From positions 150,700 through 214,699 of the forward strand of contig JBMOOH010000001.1 in the NCBI GenBank assembly GCA_049323795.1: a stretch of DNA of 64,000 bases. Reading direction: 5' to 3'. Under the pieces are notes generated by a model. That model saw nothing but the letters and a program-made list of their open reading frames with translations, made no database searches and was not told where the DNA came from. The first letter of the stretch is position 1, and every line of letters begins with the position of its first letter. Below are positions 51,996 through 59,749 of the stretch, one piece after another. Made by a program: the position numbers and the translations under genes. Origin of the DNA: JAOADN01 sp049323795 (GTDB lineage: Bacteria; Pseudomonadota; Alphaproteobacteria; Rhodobacterales; Rhodobacteraceae).

Positions 51996-52721
51996 ATGAC
52001 GACGATCCTGATCCTCGGCTCCGGCCCGGATGCCCTGCGCGCCCGTGACTTCCCGGGCGATGCCTTCGACGTGATCCTCGCCGTCAACAACGCCCACCGC
52101 ATCCGCGACGACTGGGACGAGCTCATCCATCCCTGGGACTTCCCCGAGAACCGCCGCCCGGCCTCGCTCCGGCCCGGGCAGCGGCTGATCGACGACAGGA
52201 TGTTCGTCCCGGCCCAGAACGCCCTTGGCGGGTTCGTCTATGCGGGCGGCACCATGGCCTTCACCGCCGGCTACTGGGCGCTCTGGGCCCATGTGCCGCG
52301 CGTGATCGCCTATCTCGGCTGCGACATGGTCTATCCGTCGAAAGGCCCGACCCATTTCTACGGGACCGGCACGCCCGACCCGCTGAGGGACGACCTGACG
52401 CTTGCCTCGCTCGAGGCGAAGTCGGCGCGGCTGATGGTGATGGCGGCGCGGCGGAACTGTGCGGTGGTGAACCTCTCGACCGGGCCGTCGCGTCTGGTCG
52501 CGCCCCGCGCCGACGTCGGGTCGCTGCGGAAGGTCCGCCCGGCCCCTTACGATACCTGCACGGCGCTCAGGGCGCTCGGGCTGGAACGGGCTCTCGGCTA
52601 CGTGGTCCCGTCGGGCCGCTACTGGGAAGAGGCGCACCGCTTCGACCGCGGCCAGATCGCCCGGCTCGACCGGCTCTGGCTCGAGGCGGTGCAGGCCGGG
52701 GCACCCGCCGCAGCGGCCTGA
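51996..52721 (+). CDS. Uncharacterised protein with GSGP and GCD motifs
   Basis: The 241-residue product begins with a nucleotide-fold-like strand and loop (TTILILGSGPDALRARDFP) and contains VILAVNNAHRIRDDWDELIH, GGTMAFTAGYWALWAHVP and AYLGCDMVYPSKGPTHFYGT, GTPDPLR. The general plan resembles DUF115/sialyltransferase-like proteins, but I cannot assign it. No signal peptide or membrane segment. ATG 51996 is preceded by GGGGAGGTCGAGGC. Position between erpA and xthA suggests an independent gene. Confidence 0.75.
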   Translation: MTTILILGSGPDALRARDFPGDAFDVILAVNNAHRIRDDWDELIHPWDFPENRRPASLRPGQRLIDDRMFVPAQNALGGFVYAGGTMAFTAGYWALWAHVPRVIAYLGCDMVYPSKGPTHFYGTGTPDPLRDDLTLASLEAKSARLMVMAARRNCAVVNLSTGPSRLVAPRADVGSLRKVRPAPYDTCTALRALGLERALGYVVPSGRYWEEAHRFDRGQIARLDRLWLEAVQAGAPAAAA

Positions 52722-52771
52722 TCCATCCCGCTTGTGCCCCGTCCCCGCCCCGGTCAGGATGACGGGACTGA

Positions 52772-52815
52772 CGGAAGACGGGGCTGGCGGAAGACGGGGT
52801 GGCGGAAGACGGGCG
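52772..52815. repeat. Three copies of CGGAAGACGGG just before xthA
   Basis: CGGAAGACGGGGC, CGGAAGACGGGGT and CGGAAGACGGGCG follow each other at 16- and 15-base spacing and end five bases before the xthA ATG. They cover the ribosome-binding region, so a copy-number change could alter translation. Confidence 0.85.
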
Positions 52816-52819
52816 GACC

Positions 52820-53599
52820 ATGCAGATCGCGACCTTCAACATCAACGGTATCAGGGCGCGGACCGAGGCGCTCACCGCATGGCTGGACGAGCGGACCCCG
52901 GATGTGGTCGTCCTGCAGGAGATCAAGTCGGTGGACGGGAGTTTCCCGCGCGAGGTGTTCGAGACGGGCGGCTGGATCGTCGAGACGCACGGGCAGAAGG
53001 GGTTCAACGGCGTCGCGATCCTGTCGCGGCTGCCGCTCTCGGACGTGACGCGGGGGCTTCCGGGCGATGCGTCGGACGAGCAGGCGCGCTGGATCGAGGC
53101 GACGGTGACGGGGCGGCGGAGGGTGCGGGTCTGCGGGCTCTACCTGCCGAACGGAAACCCCGCGCCGGGGCCGAGGTTCGACTACAAGCGCGCCTGGATG
53201 GAGCGGCTTTACCGGCACTCGATGTCCCTCCTCGGGACGGAGATGCCGGTCGTGATGGCGGGGGACTGGAACGTCATCCCCGAACCGATCGACGCGGCGA
53301 AACCCGAGGCCTGGGTGACGGACGCGCTGTTCCTCCCCGAGAGCCGCGCGGCGTTCCGGAAGATCCTGAACCTCGGCTGGGCCGATGCGTTCCGGCTGCG
53401 CGAGCCGGGGCCGGGGCATTATTCGTTCTGGGACTATCAGGCCGCGTCTTGGGAGCGGAACAATGGCATCCGGATCGACCACCTTCTCCTCAGCCCGCAG
53501 GCGGCGGACCTGCTGATGGATGTCCGGATCGACAAGGAGATCCGGGGGCGGGAGAAGCCGTCGGATCACGTTCCCGTCTGGGTGGAACTCGATGCGTGA
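52820..53599 (+). CDS. xthA: Exodeoxyribonuclease III
   Basis: XthA is the AP endonuclease and 3'-5' exonuclease of base-excision repair. The 259-residue product has ATFNINGIRAR, VLQEIKSVDG with the metal-binding glutamate, MAGDWNVIPEPIDAA with the catalytic aspartate and asparagine, and SDHVPVWVEL with the final histidine. ATG 52820 gives the standard MQIATFNING; a GTG 21 bases earlier lies in the repeat and is less likely. Confidence 0.96.
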   Translation: MQIATFNINGIRARTEALTAWLDERTPDVVVLQEIKSVDGSFPREVFETGGWIVETHGQKGFNGVAILSRLPLSDVTRGLPGDASDEQARWIEATVTGRRRVRVCGLYLPNGNPAPGPRFDYKRAWMERLYRHSMSLLGTEMPVVMAGDWNVIPEPIDAAKPEAWVTDALFLPESRAAFRKILNLGWADAFRLREPGPGHYSFWDYQAASWERNNGIRIDHLLLSPQAADLLMDVRIDKEIRGREKPSDHVPVWVELDA

Positions 53600-53733
53600 T
53601 GAAGCTGCGCCCGCGCCCTGGCGCGGACGGCCGGTGCGGCCCTGACCCCGGCCGGAGCCGCACGGGGAATCCCGCGGCCCGCAGCGGCCGCCCGCCAAGG
53701 TGACGCGCCGGGCCCCTGTCCCCCCGCCCTTCC

Positions 53734-54930
53734 CTACCCCCCCCGGCCGCCGGTGACGTCGTGGTCGTAGAGCCAGTCGAACCGGCCGGTGAGCCGCGCC
53801 GGCGCGATGCGTGAGGCGAGCCGCAGGCCCATATGCGCGAGGTCGCGGCGGATACCGGACAGGTGATAGTTGCGGGCGTTCGCGTTCGCCGCCTCGACCG
53901 CCCGGATCGCGCGCGGACGGCGGACCTTCTGGTAGACGGCGAGGGCCTCGGCGGGCTCTTCGTGCATCTCGAGCGACGCGGCAAGCACCCAGGCATCCTC
54001 CAGCGCCATGTTGGCGCCCTGCGCGAGGAAGGGCAGCGTCGGATGCGCGGCGTCCCCGAGGATGGCGGCCCGGTCGCCGTGCCAGCGCTCGGCGACCGGG
54101 TGGCGGAACAGGCCCCACAGGTTCGGCCTCTCGATCCGGGCGAGCCAGCCGCGCACCTCGGGCACGAAATCGTCGAACGCGATGCGGAGCGCAAGCGGAT
54201 CGTCGGTGAGCGACCAGCTTTCCTCGGCCCATTTGCGCCGCTCCTCGACGGCAACGATGTTGCGGAGCGTGCCGCCGCGGAGCGGATAGGTGACGAGGTG
54301 ACGCTTCGCCCCGAGATAGACGCGCGCCACCGGGGCGATCGGGCCCTCTGCCGGAAGGGTCGCCCGCCAGGCGACCTGATGGGTGAAGAAGGGTGCGGAC
54401 CGGCCGTTCAGCGCTTCGCGGAGCCTCGAATGCAGGCCGTCCGCCCCGAGCACGAGATCGCCCGAAACCGTCTCTCCGCCGTCGAGCGTGACGGTCGGGC
54501 GGTCCTCGGACAGGTCGATCCGTGCGACCTGTGCCGCCGTTCGGACGACCGCCCCCGCCTCGCGCGCGCCGGCGTGCAGGATGTCGATAAGGTCCGCCCG
54601 GTGGACGAAGCGATAGGAGGGACGGAACGGCTCTCCGCCCGCTTCAATGTCCGGCGCAAGCGGCAGTCGCGCCACGCTGGAACCCGTCTCGCCATCGATG
54701 AGCTCGATCGCCTCGGCCCGCTGCCCGATGCGGACTAGACTTTCGCCAAGACCCAGTGCGATCAGGACGCGCGCGCCGTTCGGGGCGATCTGGAGGCCGG
54801 CGCCGACCTCGCGGATTTCGGGGGCCTGTTCGAGGACCGTGACCTCGGCCCCCTTGAGCGCGAGCGCGCGCGCCACCGCAAGACCCGCGATACCGGCGCC
54901 GATCACGAGAACGCGGCTGCCTGTCAGCAT
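53734..54930 (-). CDS. FAD-dependent monooxygenase, salicylate-hydroxylase-like
   Basis: The 398-residue product is a group A flavin hydroxylase: dinucleotide motif VLVIGAGIAGLAVARALALK, the DG motif LVLGADGLHSRLREAL and the GD motif ILGDAAHPTLPFLAQGANMA. It resembles salicylate or 3-hydroxybenzoate hydroxylases; the aromatic substrate is not evident and no other aromatic degradation gene is nearby. Convergent with xthA. Confidence 0.9.
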   Translation of the reverse strand: MLTGSRVLVIGAGIAGLAVARALALKGAEVTVLEQAPEIREVGAGLQIAPNGARVLIALGLGESLVRIGQRAEAIELIDGETGSSVARLPLAPDIEAGGEPFRPSYRFVHRADLIDILHAGAREAGAVVRTAAQVARIDLSEDRPTVTLDGGETVSGDLVLGADGLHSRLREALNGRSAPFFTHQVAWRATLPAEGPIAPVARVYLGAKRHLVTYPLRGGTLRNIVAVEERRKWAEESWSLTDDPLALRIAFDDFVPEVRGWLARIERPNLWGLFRHPVAERWHGDRAAILGDAAHPTLPFLAQGANMALEDAWVLAASLEMHEEPAEALAVYQKVRRPRAIRAVEAANANARNYHLSGIRRDLAHMGLRLASRIAPARLTGRFDWLYDHDVTGGRGG

Positions 54931-55099
54931 GTTGCACCTTTCCCAAGCGCGGCGCGCAGTTTCGGGCGGCGCGCGGACGGAGTCCAGACTTCGCGCGGCG
55001 GCCCGTCGCCAATAGGATCGCGGGGGGAATGCCGAGGGGCGGATGAACTGCCGTGCGCCGCCTTTCGGCGGCCCGGCCTCTGCGGCCCGGCCTCTGAAG

Positions 55100-55522
55100 T
55101 CAGTCGTCGCGGTGGACGCGCTCGCGGCGTTCGTGCTTTTCCTGCGCTTCGAGCGTCATCGTGGCGATCGGGCGCGCATCGAGCCGCTTGAGGCTGATCG
55201 GCTCGCCCGTCATCTCGCAGTAGCCATATTCGCCGTTCTCGATCCGGCGGAGCGCCGCGTCGATCTTGGCCACGAGCTTCCTCTGGCGGTCGCGGGTCCG
55301 CAGTTCGAGGGCGCGGTCGGTCTCTTCGCTGGCACGGTCGGCGATATCGGGGACGTTGCGGGCGCTGTCCTGAAGACCCTCGAGCGTTTCGGCCGACTGC
55401 TCCATCAGCTCGCCCTTCCACTGCAGGAGCTTGCGGCGGAAATACTCGAGCTGCCGTTCGTTCATGAAGGGCTCGTCCTCGGCCGGGCGGTAGTCCTCGG
55501 GAAGAAAGGTTTCGGCCTTCAT
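55100..55522 (-). CDS. dksA: DksA transcription factor, single-cysteine type
   Basis: DksA binds RNA polymerase through its secondary channel and works with ppGpp. The 140-residue product has the coiled-coil with the tip acidic pair (VPDIADRASEETDRALELRT) and the globular region, where only C102 (YGYCEMTGEP) of the four zinc cysteines remains; the second pair reads TLEAQ. This reduced form is known from Rhodobacter relatives. ATG 55522 has GGGAG five bases upstream; ATG 55573 with AAGGAG ten bases upstream is an alternative adding 17 residues. Confidence 0.93.
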   Translation of the reverse strand: MKAETFLPEDYRPAEDEPFMNERQLEYFRRKLLQWKGELMEQSAETLEGLQDSARNVPDIADRASEETDRALELRTRDRQRKLVAKIDAALRRIENGEYGYCEMTGEPISLKRLDARPIATMTLEAQEKHERRERVHRDD

Positions 55523-55573
55523 TTCCGCTCCCTCACTGGCTGCCGGGCGGTCCGAGACTTGTGAATGCGACAT

Positions 55574-55983
55574 CGCGGTTGCGCTCCTTGGGCGCGCTCT
55601 TATCCGAAGGCGGAAGGGATGTCACTAGGCCACCGTCCGCGGCCGCATCAATCCCGGGCGGGAAGGACGGCGGGCCCCGACAACCTTGCCATGATCGCCG
55701 GAATGTCCAATGCAATCCGAAGGGTCCGGGTCCTCGCGGCAACGGCGGGCCGGAATTCCCGGGATTGGTGAAGGGAATGCCGCGGACCGCGCGGCAGGTC
55801 CCGGCGCGGCTGCCCGCCAGGGGGGAACGCCAGGCCGGCAGAGCCAGGGCACGGCACCCGGCGCGCGCGGCGGCGCGACTGCACCGCCGGCCCCGGGGCC
55901 GCGGCCCCGTGTCGCCCGAGCGGCACTTCCGGTGCGGCGGCCGGGCAGCTAAGGTCGCGGCGGAGAGCGGCAGAGAGGCAACG
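55574..55983. other. 410-base gap without recognisable gene
   Basis: The region between the divergent dksA and GST genes is GC-rich with several short inverted repeats, for example CCCCGGGGCCGCGGCCCCG near 55890. Open frames on both strands are low-complexity Arg/Pro/Gly translations with no conserved motif. It must hold the dksA promoter (AT-richer near 55585-55625) and a promoter for GST. I see nothing else in it. Confidence 0.5.
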
Positions 55984-56610
55984 ATGTCGGGCTACGTGCT
56001 TTACGGGCGGAACGAGACCGGATCCGCGGCGGTCGAGGCGGCGCTGGCCGAGGCGGGCGCGGCATTCGAGGTGCGGGACGTGCCCGGCGACCGGACCGAG
56101 GCAGAGGCGGCGGGCTTTCTCGCGGTGAACCCGCGCGGGCAGGTCCCGGCGCTGGTCCTGCCCGATGGATCGGTGGTGACCGAGGGTCCGGCGATCCTGC
56201 TCCACATCGCCGATGCATTCCCGGCTGCCGGACTGGCACCGCCGCCGGGGTCGCCAGAGCGGGCGCGGCACGACCGCTGGCTCTGCTTTCTCCATGCGAA
56301 CTGCTACGAGGGCGAACTGCGGCGGTTCTATCCCGACAGATACACGACAGATCCGGCCGGGGCCGACGGGATCAGGGCGGCGGCCGAGGACTATGTGCGG
56401 CGGCACTACGTGCTCCTCGCATCCGCGGTTGCCTTCGCGCCCTACTGCTGCGGCGACCGGCCAAGCATGCTCGACATCTATCTCTGGATGATGATCCAGT
56501 GGAGCGACAGGGACTGGGCGGCCGCGCATGTCCCCTCGATCGTCGCCATGGCCCAGGACATGGCCCTGCGGCCGCGAGTCGCGCCGGTCCAGAAGCGGCA
56601 CTTCCCGTGA
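55984..56610 (+). CDS. Glutathione S-transferase family protein
   Basis: The 208-residue product has a thioredoxin-like N-terminal domain (YVLYGRNETGSAAVEAALAE, then NPRGQVPALVLPDG and TEGPAILLHIAD with the glutathione-binding pattern) and a helical C-terminal domain (FAPYCCGDRPSMLDIYLWMM). Substrate unknown. Its stop overlaps the GTG of the DUF2927 gene, so the two are co-translated. Confidence 0.9.
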   Translation: MSGYVLYGRNETGSAAVEAALAEAGAAFEVRDVPGDRTEAEAAGFLAVNPRGQVPALVLPDGSVVTEGPAILLHIADAFPAAGLAPPPGSPERARHDRWLCFLHANCYEGELRRFYPDRYTTDPAGADGIRAAAEDYVRRHYVLLASAVAFAPYCCGDRPSMLDIYLWMMIQWSDRDWAAAHVPSIVAMAQDMALRPRVAPVQKRHFP

Positions 56611-58094
56611 CCGGCACGCAGGGCAGGCCGGTCACGGCACGTGACGCGCCGGCCGGGCGGCGGTGGCCGGAGGTCCGTGCGTTCGCCCTCGCCGCGGCCG
56701 CGGCGCTTGCGGGCTGCACCCTTGCTCCCGCGTCCGAACCTGCACGGCGCGACATGACCGGCCTGGGCACAGCGCTGCCGCCCGCGCGCACCTTCGGCCC
56801 GCCCCCGGCACGGCCCGTGGCAGGGTCCGAGGCGGGTCTGGCCGCGGACTTCCTCGATCTCGCCTTCCGCATGGAGAGCGGCCGGCCGGTTCCGGCGCTC
56901 TCGCGGTTCGAGGGGCCGGTGCGCGTGCGGACGGCCGGGACCGTCCCGCCTCTGGCCGAGGCGGATCTCGCACGGCTCATCGGACGGCTGCGGTCCGAGG
57001 CCGGAATCGACATAGCGCGCGCGGCGGACGGCGTGGCGGACGGCGTGGCGGACGGCGCGGCGGACGGCCGGGCGAACCTCACCGTCGAGTTCCTTCCCAG
57101 ACGCACGATCAGCGCGCTTGTCCCGCAGGCGGCCTGCTTTGTCGCCCCCAACGTCGGATCCTGGGCCGAGTACCGGCGGGCCCGCAGGACTGGCCGGACC
57201 GACTGGACCGGGCTGCGCGTGCGCGAGCGGATCGCGGTGTTCATCCCGGGCGACGTTGCGCCACAGGAGGTCCGCGACTGCCTGAACGAGGAGATCGCGC
57301 AGGGCCTCGGACCGCTCAACGACCTCTACAGGCTGCCCGAATCGGTCTTCAACGACGACAATGTGCAGGGTGTCCTGACCGCCTTCGACATGCTCATGCT
57401 GCGGGTCTACTACGCGCCCGAGATTTTCAGCGGCATGACCGAGGCCCAGGCCGCGGCCGTCGTGCCTTCGGTGCTGGCGCGGCTCGGCTACACGCCGGGG
57501 GGCAGCGGCGGAGCCGCCCTGCGCGAGACGCCGAGGGCCTATGTCGCCGCCGTCGAGACGGCGCTCGGGCCGCGCGCCTCGGCCGAGTCGCGGCGGTCTG
57601 CGGCGATGCGCGCCGTTGCGATCGCGGACGCGCGTGGCTGGCGGGATTCGCGGGCGGGATTTGCCTGGTTCGTGCTCGGGCGGCTTTCGATCTCCGGACG
57701 CCCCGACGTGGCGCTCGATGCGTTCCTGCGGGCCGATGCGATCTTCCGGTCGGGGCGGGGGATGGAGCTGCAGGCGGCCAACGTCTCGGTGCAGCTCGCC
57801 GCCTTCGCCCTGTCGCAGGGCGACGCCGAGCAGGCCCTCACGCTGACCGGACAGGCCGCCGGAGCGGCGATGCGGGGGCAGAACGCCGCCCTCCTCTTCA
57901 CGCTCCTCACCATTCGGGCCGAGGCGCTCGACATCCTCGGCCGCACGGCCGAGGCTGCCTCCGCGCGCACCGAGGCTCTCGGCTGGGGTCGCTACGGCCT
58001 CGGTACGGCGGCCGAAATCACCACCCGCGCCAGCGAAATAGCCGCGCTGTCGCCGGCCCGCCGGGCCGCAACACTGAGGACCCTGTCGCAATGA
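56607..58094 (+). CDS. DUF2927 lipoprotein
   Basis: The 495-residue product has a signal sequence with lipobox LAGC and a DUF2927 domain in the middle (ISALVPQAACFVAPNVGSWA, ECIAQGLGPLNDLYRLPESV-like: NEEIAQGLGPLNDLYRLPES, SVFNDDNVQGVLTAFDMLML). A C-terminal region of about 200 residues follows that looks like TPR-type helices (GFAWFVLGRLSISGRPDVAL, AEALDILGRTAEAASARTEA). Function unknown; DUF2927 resembles metalloprotease-like folds without a clear HExxH here. GTG start overlaps the GST stop; the 3' end overlaps the small membrane protein gene. Confidence 0.85.
   Translation: MTGTQGRPVTARDAPAGRRWPEVRAFALAAAAALAGCTLAPASEPARRDMTGLGTALPPARTFGPPPARPVAGSEAGLAADFLDLAFRMESGRPVPALSRFEGPVRVRTAGTVPPLAEADLARLIGRLRSEAGIDIARAADGVADGVADGAADGRANLTVEFLPRRTISALVPQAACFVAPNVGSWAEYRRARRTGRTDWTGLRVRERIAVFIPGDVAPQEVRDCLNEEIAQGLGPLNDLYRLPESVFNDDNVQGVLTAFDMLMLRVYYAPEIFSGMTEAQAAAVVPSVLARLGYTPGGSGGAALRETPRAYVAAVETALGPRASAESRRSAAMRAVAIADARGWRDSRAGFAWFVLGRLSISGRPDVALDAFLRADAIFRSGRGMELQAANVSVQLAAFALSQGDAEQALTLTGQAAGAAMRGQNAALLFTLLTIRAEALDILGRTAEAASARTEALGWGRYGLGTAAEITTRASEIAALSPARRAATLRTLSQ
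57023..57070. repeat. 12-bp tandem repeat in DUF2927 gene
   Basis: GCGGACGGCGTG-type units are repeated four times with minor changes, encoding ADGV-ADGV-ADGA-ADGR just before the DUF2927 domain. The unit length keeps the frame. Confidence 0.88.
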
Positions 58095-58255
58095 TCGTGA
58101 TCGCACTTCTCTTCGTCGGACTGTTCTGGGGCTGGTGGACCGCCGTCCGGCGCCAGGGCAACCGCTTCGACCGCATCCAGTACGCGCTGGTCTACGCCAT
58201 CATGTCCGGCCTGATCGGCCTGCTCATCACCATCATCCTCGCGCGGACGACCTGA
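58091..58255 (+). CDS. 54-residue membrane protein coupled to DUF2927
   Basis: The ATG overlaps the DUF2927 stop (ATGA). The product has an N-terminal hydrophobic helix (VIALLFVGLFWGWW), a basic loop (AVRRQGNRFDRIQ) and a second helix (LVYAIMSGLIGLLITIILA). The clean two-helix pattern and the overlap support a real small protein, likely working with the lipoprotein at the membrane. No family recognised. Confidence 0.7.
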   Translation: MIVIALLFVGLFWGWWTAVRRQGNRFDRIQYALVYAIMSGLIGLLITIILARTT

Positions 58256-58318
58256 CCGGGAGGTCTTCCGGCGCCGCGGCGTCTGGATCGCCGGGCCGCC
58301 CGGCACCATATTCGGGCC

Positions 58319-58999
58319 ATGCTGAAACTTGTTCCCCTCATCCTGATCGTCGCCTACGGCCTGGTGCTCTGGCAGCTTTCGGCCTGGCGCCTGAAGGGAG
58401 AGCTCGACGCAAGATCGACGCCTCTTTCCGATCCGGCGCTCGATCCGGTGCTCGGGCGGCTCGCACGCGCGGCGGGGGTCGACCGCATCCCCGTCAGCAT
58501 CTACGAGGTCGATCCGGTGAACGGCCTCGCCGCGCCGGACGGGCGGATCTTCCTCACGCGCGGTTTCTACCGGAAGTTCCGCGACGGGCTGGTGACCGCC
58601 GAAGAGATCGCGAGCGTGGTCGCGCACGAGATGGGGCATGTGGCGCTCGGGCATGCCAGACGGCGGATGATCGACTTCTCGGGACAGAACGCGGTCAGGG
58701 TCCTTCTCGCGGGGGTGCTCGGGCGGTTCCTGCCGGGAATCGGCGTGATGATCGCCAACACGGCGGCCTCGCTCCTCGCTGCGCGACTCAGCCGGAGGGA
58801 CGAATACGAAGCGGACAAGTGGGCCTCTGCCCTGCTCGTCCGGGCCGGAATCGGCACCGCGCCGCAGAAGGCGCTTCTGCGGCGGCTCGGGGCGCTCGCC
58901 GGACGGGGCGCCTCGCCGCCCGCATGGCTGATGAGTCACCCGGCGACCGCCGACCGGATCGCCGCGATCGAGGCGAGCGAGCGGAAGTGGAACGTCTGA
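58319..58999 (+). CDS. M48-family metalloprotease
   Basis: The 226-residue product has an N-terminal membrane helix (LVPLILIVAYGLVLWQL), the zinc motif H103-E104-x2-H107 (VVAHEMGHVALGH) and a third ligand, probably E162 (RRDEYEADKWA). A second hydrophobic region lies near 125-155. It resembles Ste24/HtpX/BepA-type proteases with the catalytic site in the periplasm or cytosol (orientation not determined). Substrate unknown, probably envelope proteins. Confidence 0.92.
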   Translation: MLKLVPLILIVAYGLVLWQLSAWRLKGELDARSTPLSDPALDPVLGRLARAAGVDRIPVSIYEVDPVNGLAAPDGRIFLTRGFYRKFRDGLVTAEEIASVVAHEMGHVALGHARRRMIDFSGQNAVRVLLAGVLGRFLPGIGVMIANTAASLLAARLSRRDEYEADKWASALLVRAGIGTAPQKALLRRLGALAGRGASPPAWLMSHPATADRIAAIEASERKWNV

Positions 59000-59014
59000 C
59001 GGCGCATTGCGCCG
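59000..59014. terminator. Hairpin after M48 gene
   Basis: CGGCGC-ATT-GCGCCG starts on the base after the M48 stop and faces the PIN-domain gene, which converges. Stem of six bases, no T tract. Confidence 0.35.
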
Positions 59015-59028
59015 AGGGGAGGCCCGCT

Positions 59029-59592
59029 CTATCCGCGCCCGTCCCCGCCCCGGGGATCGAGCGCGCGGCCGAGCCGCGGCAGCCTGGCGCGCCTGAGAAG
59101 CGCCCGGCGCGGGTGGGTCTGTCCCGAGAGCCGTTCGGCGCGGGCCCGGACCGTCTCGACGGCGGCGGCGACGGGCCCGGGGTGATCCGCCCACAGCGCG
59201 CGCAGGAATGCGTCCGGGTCGCGGCGCGCGATGCCCTCGGCGGCGAGCGCGGCCCGCGGAAAGTCGGCGGCATTGAAGGTGACGATGACATCCGCCCCGG
59301 CTGTCACGGCGGCGGCAAGGACGTGGATGTCGTCCTCGTCGGGAAGGTGGAGGCGGCGGAGAAGCCCCGCCTCGGGCATGACCGAGGCGGCGGGAAAGCG
59401 GGCGTCGAGGACAGCGGCGTCCGCCCGTGCGATGGCCTCGTCCTCCGGGCCGAACCGGCGGGCGGCGCGGGCCCATTCCTCGAGAAGGCGGGGAGACCAG
59501 AGCGGCGTGAAGAGCCCCTGCTCCGCCACTCCGACCAGGATTTCGCGAAGCACGGTCGGAAAGAGGACGCAGGCGTCGAGCAGCGCCTTCAC
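59029..59592 (-). CDS. PIN-domain ribonuclease, probable toxin
   Basis: The 187-residue product begins with the PIN motif VKALLDACVLFP (first acidic residue D6), has the conserved middle glutamate region LWSPRLLEEWARAARRFG and the late acidic residues in LPDEDDIHVLAAAV and VTFNAADFP, so the metal site looks complete. Such PIN proteins are usually paired with an excisionase-like antitoxin, but no antitoxin gene is adjacent. GTG 59592 starts the conserved part. An in-frame ATG at 59760 would add an Arg-Pro-rich repeat and is considered less likely. Confidence 0.8.
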   Translation of the reverse strand: MKALLDACVLFPTVLREILVGVAEQGLFTPLWSPRLLEEWARAARRFGPEDEAIARADAAVLDARFPAASVMPEAGLLRRLHLPDEDDIHVLAAAVTAGADVIVTFNAADFPRAALAAEGIARRDPDAFLRALWADHPGPVAAAVETVRARAERLSGQTHPRRALLRRARLPRLGRALDPRGGDGRG

Positions 59593-59669
59593 GGCCGGGC
59601 CCGCAGGCGGGCCGCCGCCGGGCCTGGCGGCCCCAGGGGCACAGCAGGGGCGACAGCAGGGGCGGCCCC

Positions 59670-59740
59670 GGGCGCGCGGTCTGCGGGCGCGCGGTCTGCG
59701 GGCGCGCGGTCTGCGGGCGCGCGGTCTGCGGGCGCGCGGG
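59670..59740. repeat. 15-bp tandem repeat upstream of PIN gene
   Basis: Four identical copies of GGGCGCGCGGTCTGC and a partial fifth run head to tail between rlmI and the PIN gene. Read in the PIN frame they encode repeated RRPRA pentapeptides. The perfect identity of the units suggests recent expansion. Confidence 0.95.
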
Positions 59741-59749
59741 CCGAGGGTC

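Noticed and set aside
55574..55983. Small coding sequences in the dksA-GST gap
   Set aside because: Frames on both strands lack ribosome-binding sites with sensible spacing and recognisable motifs.
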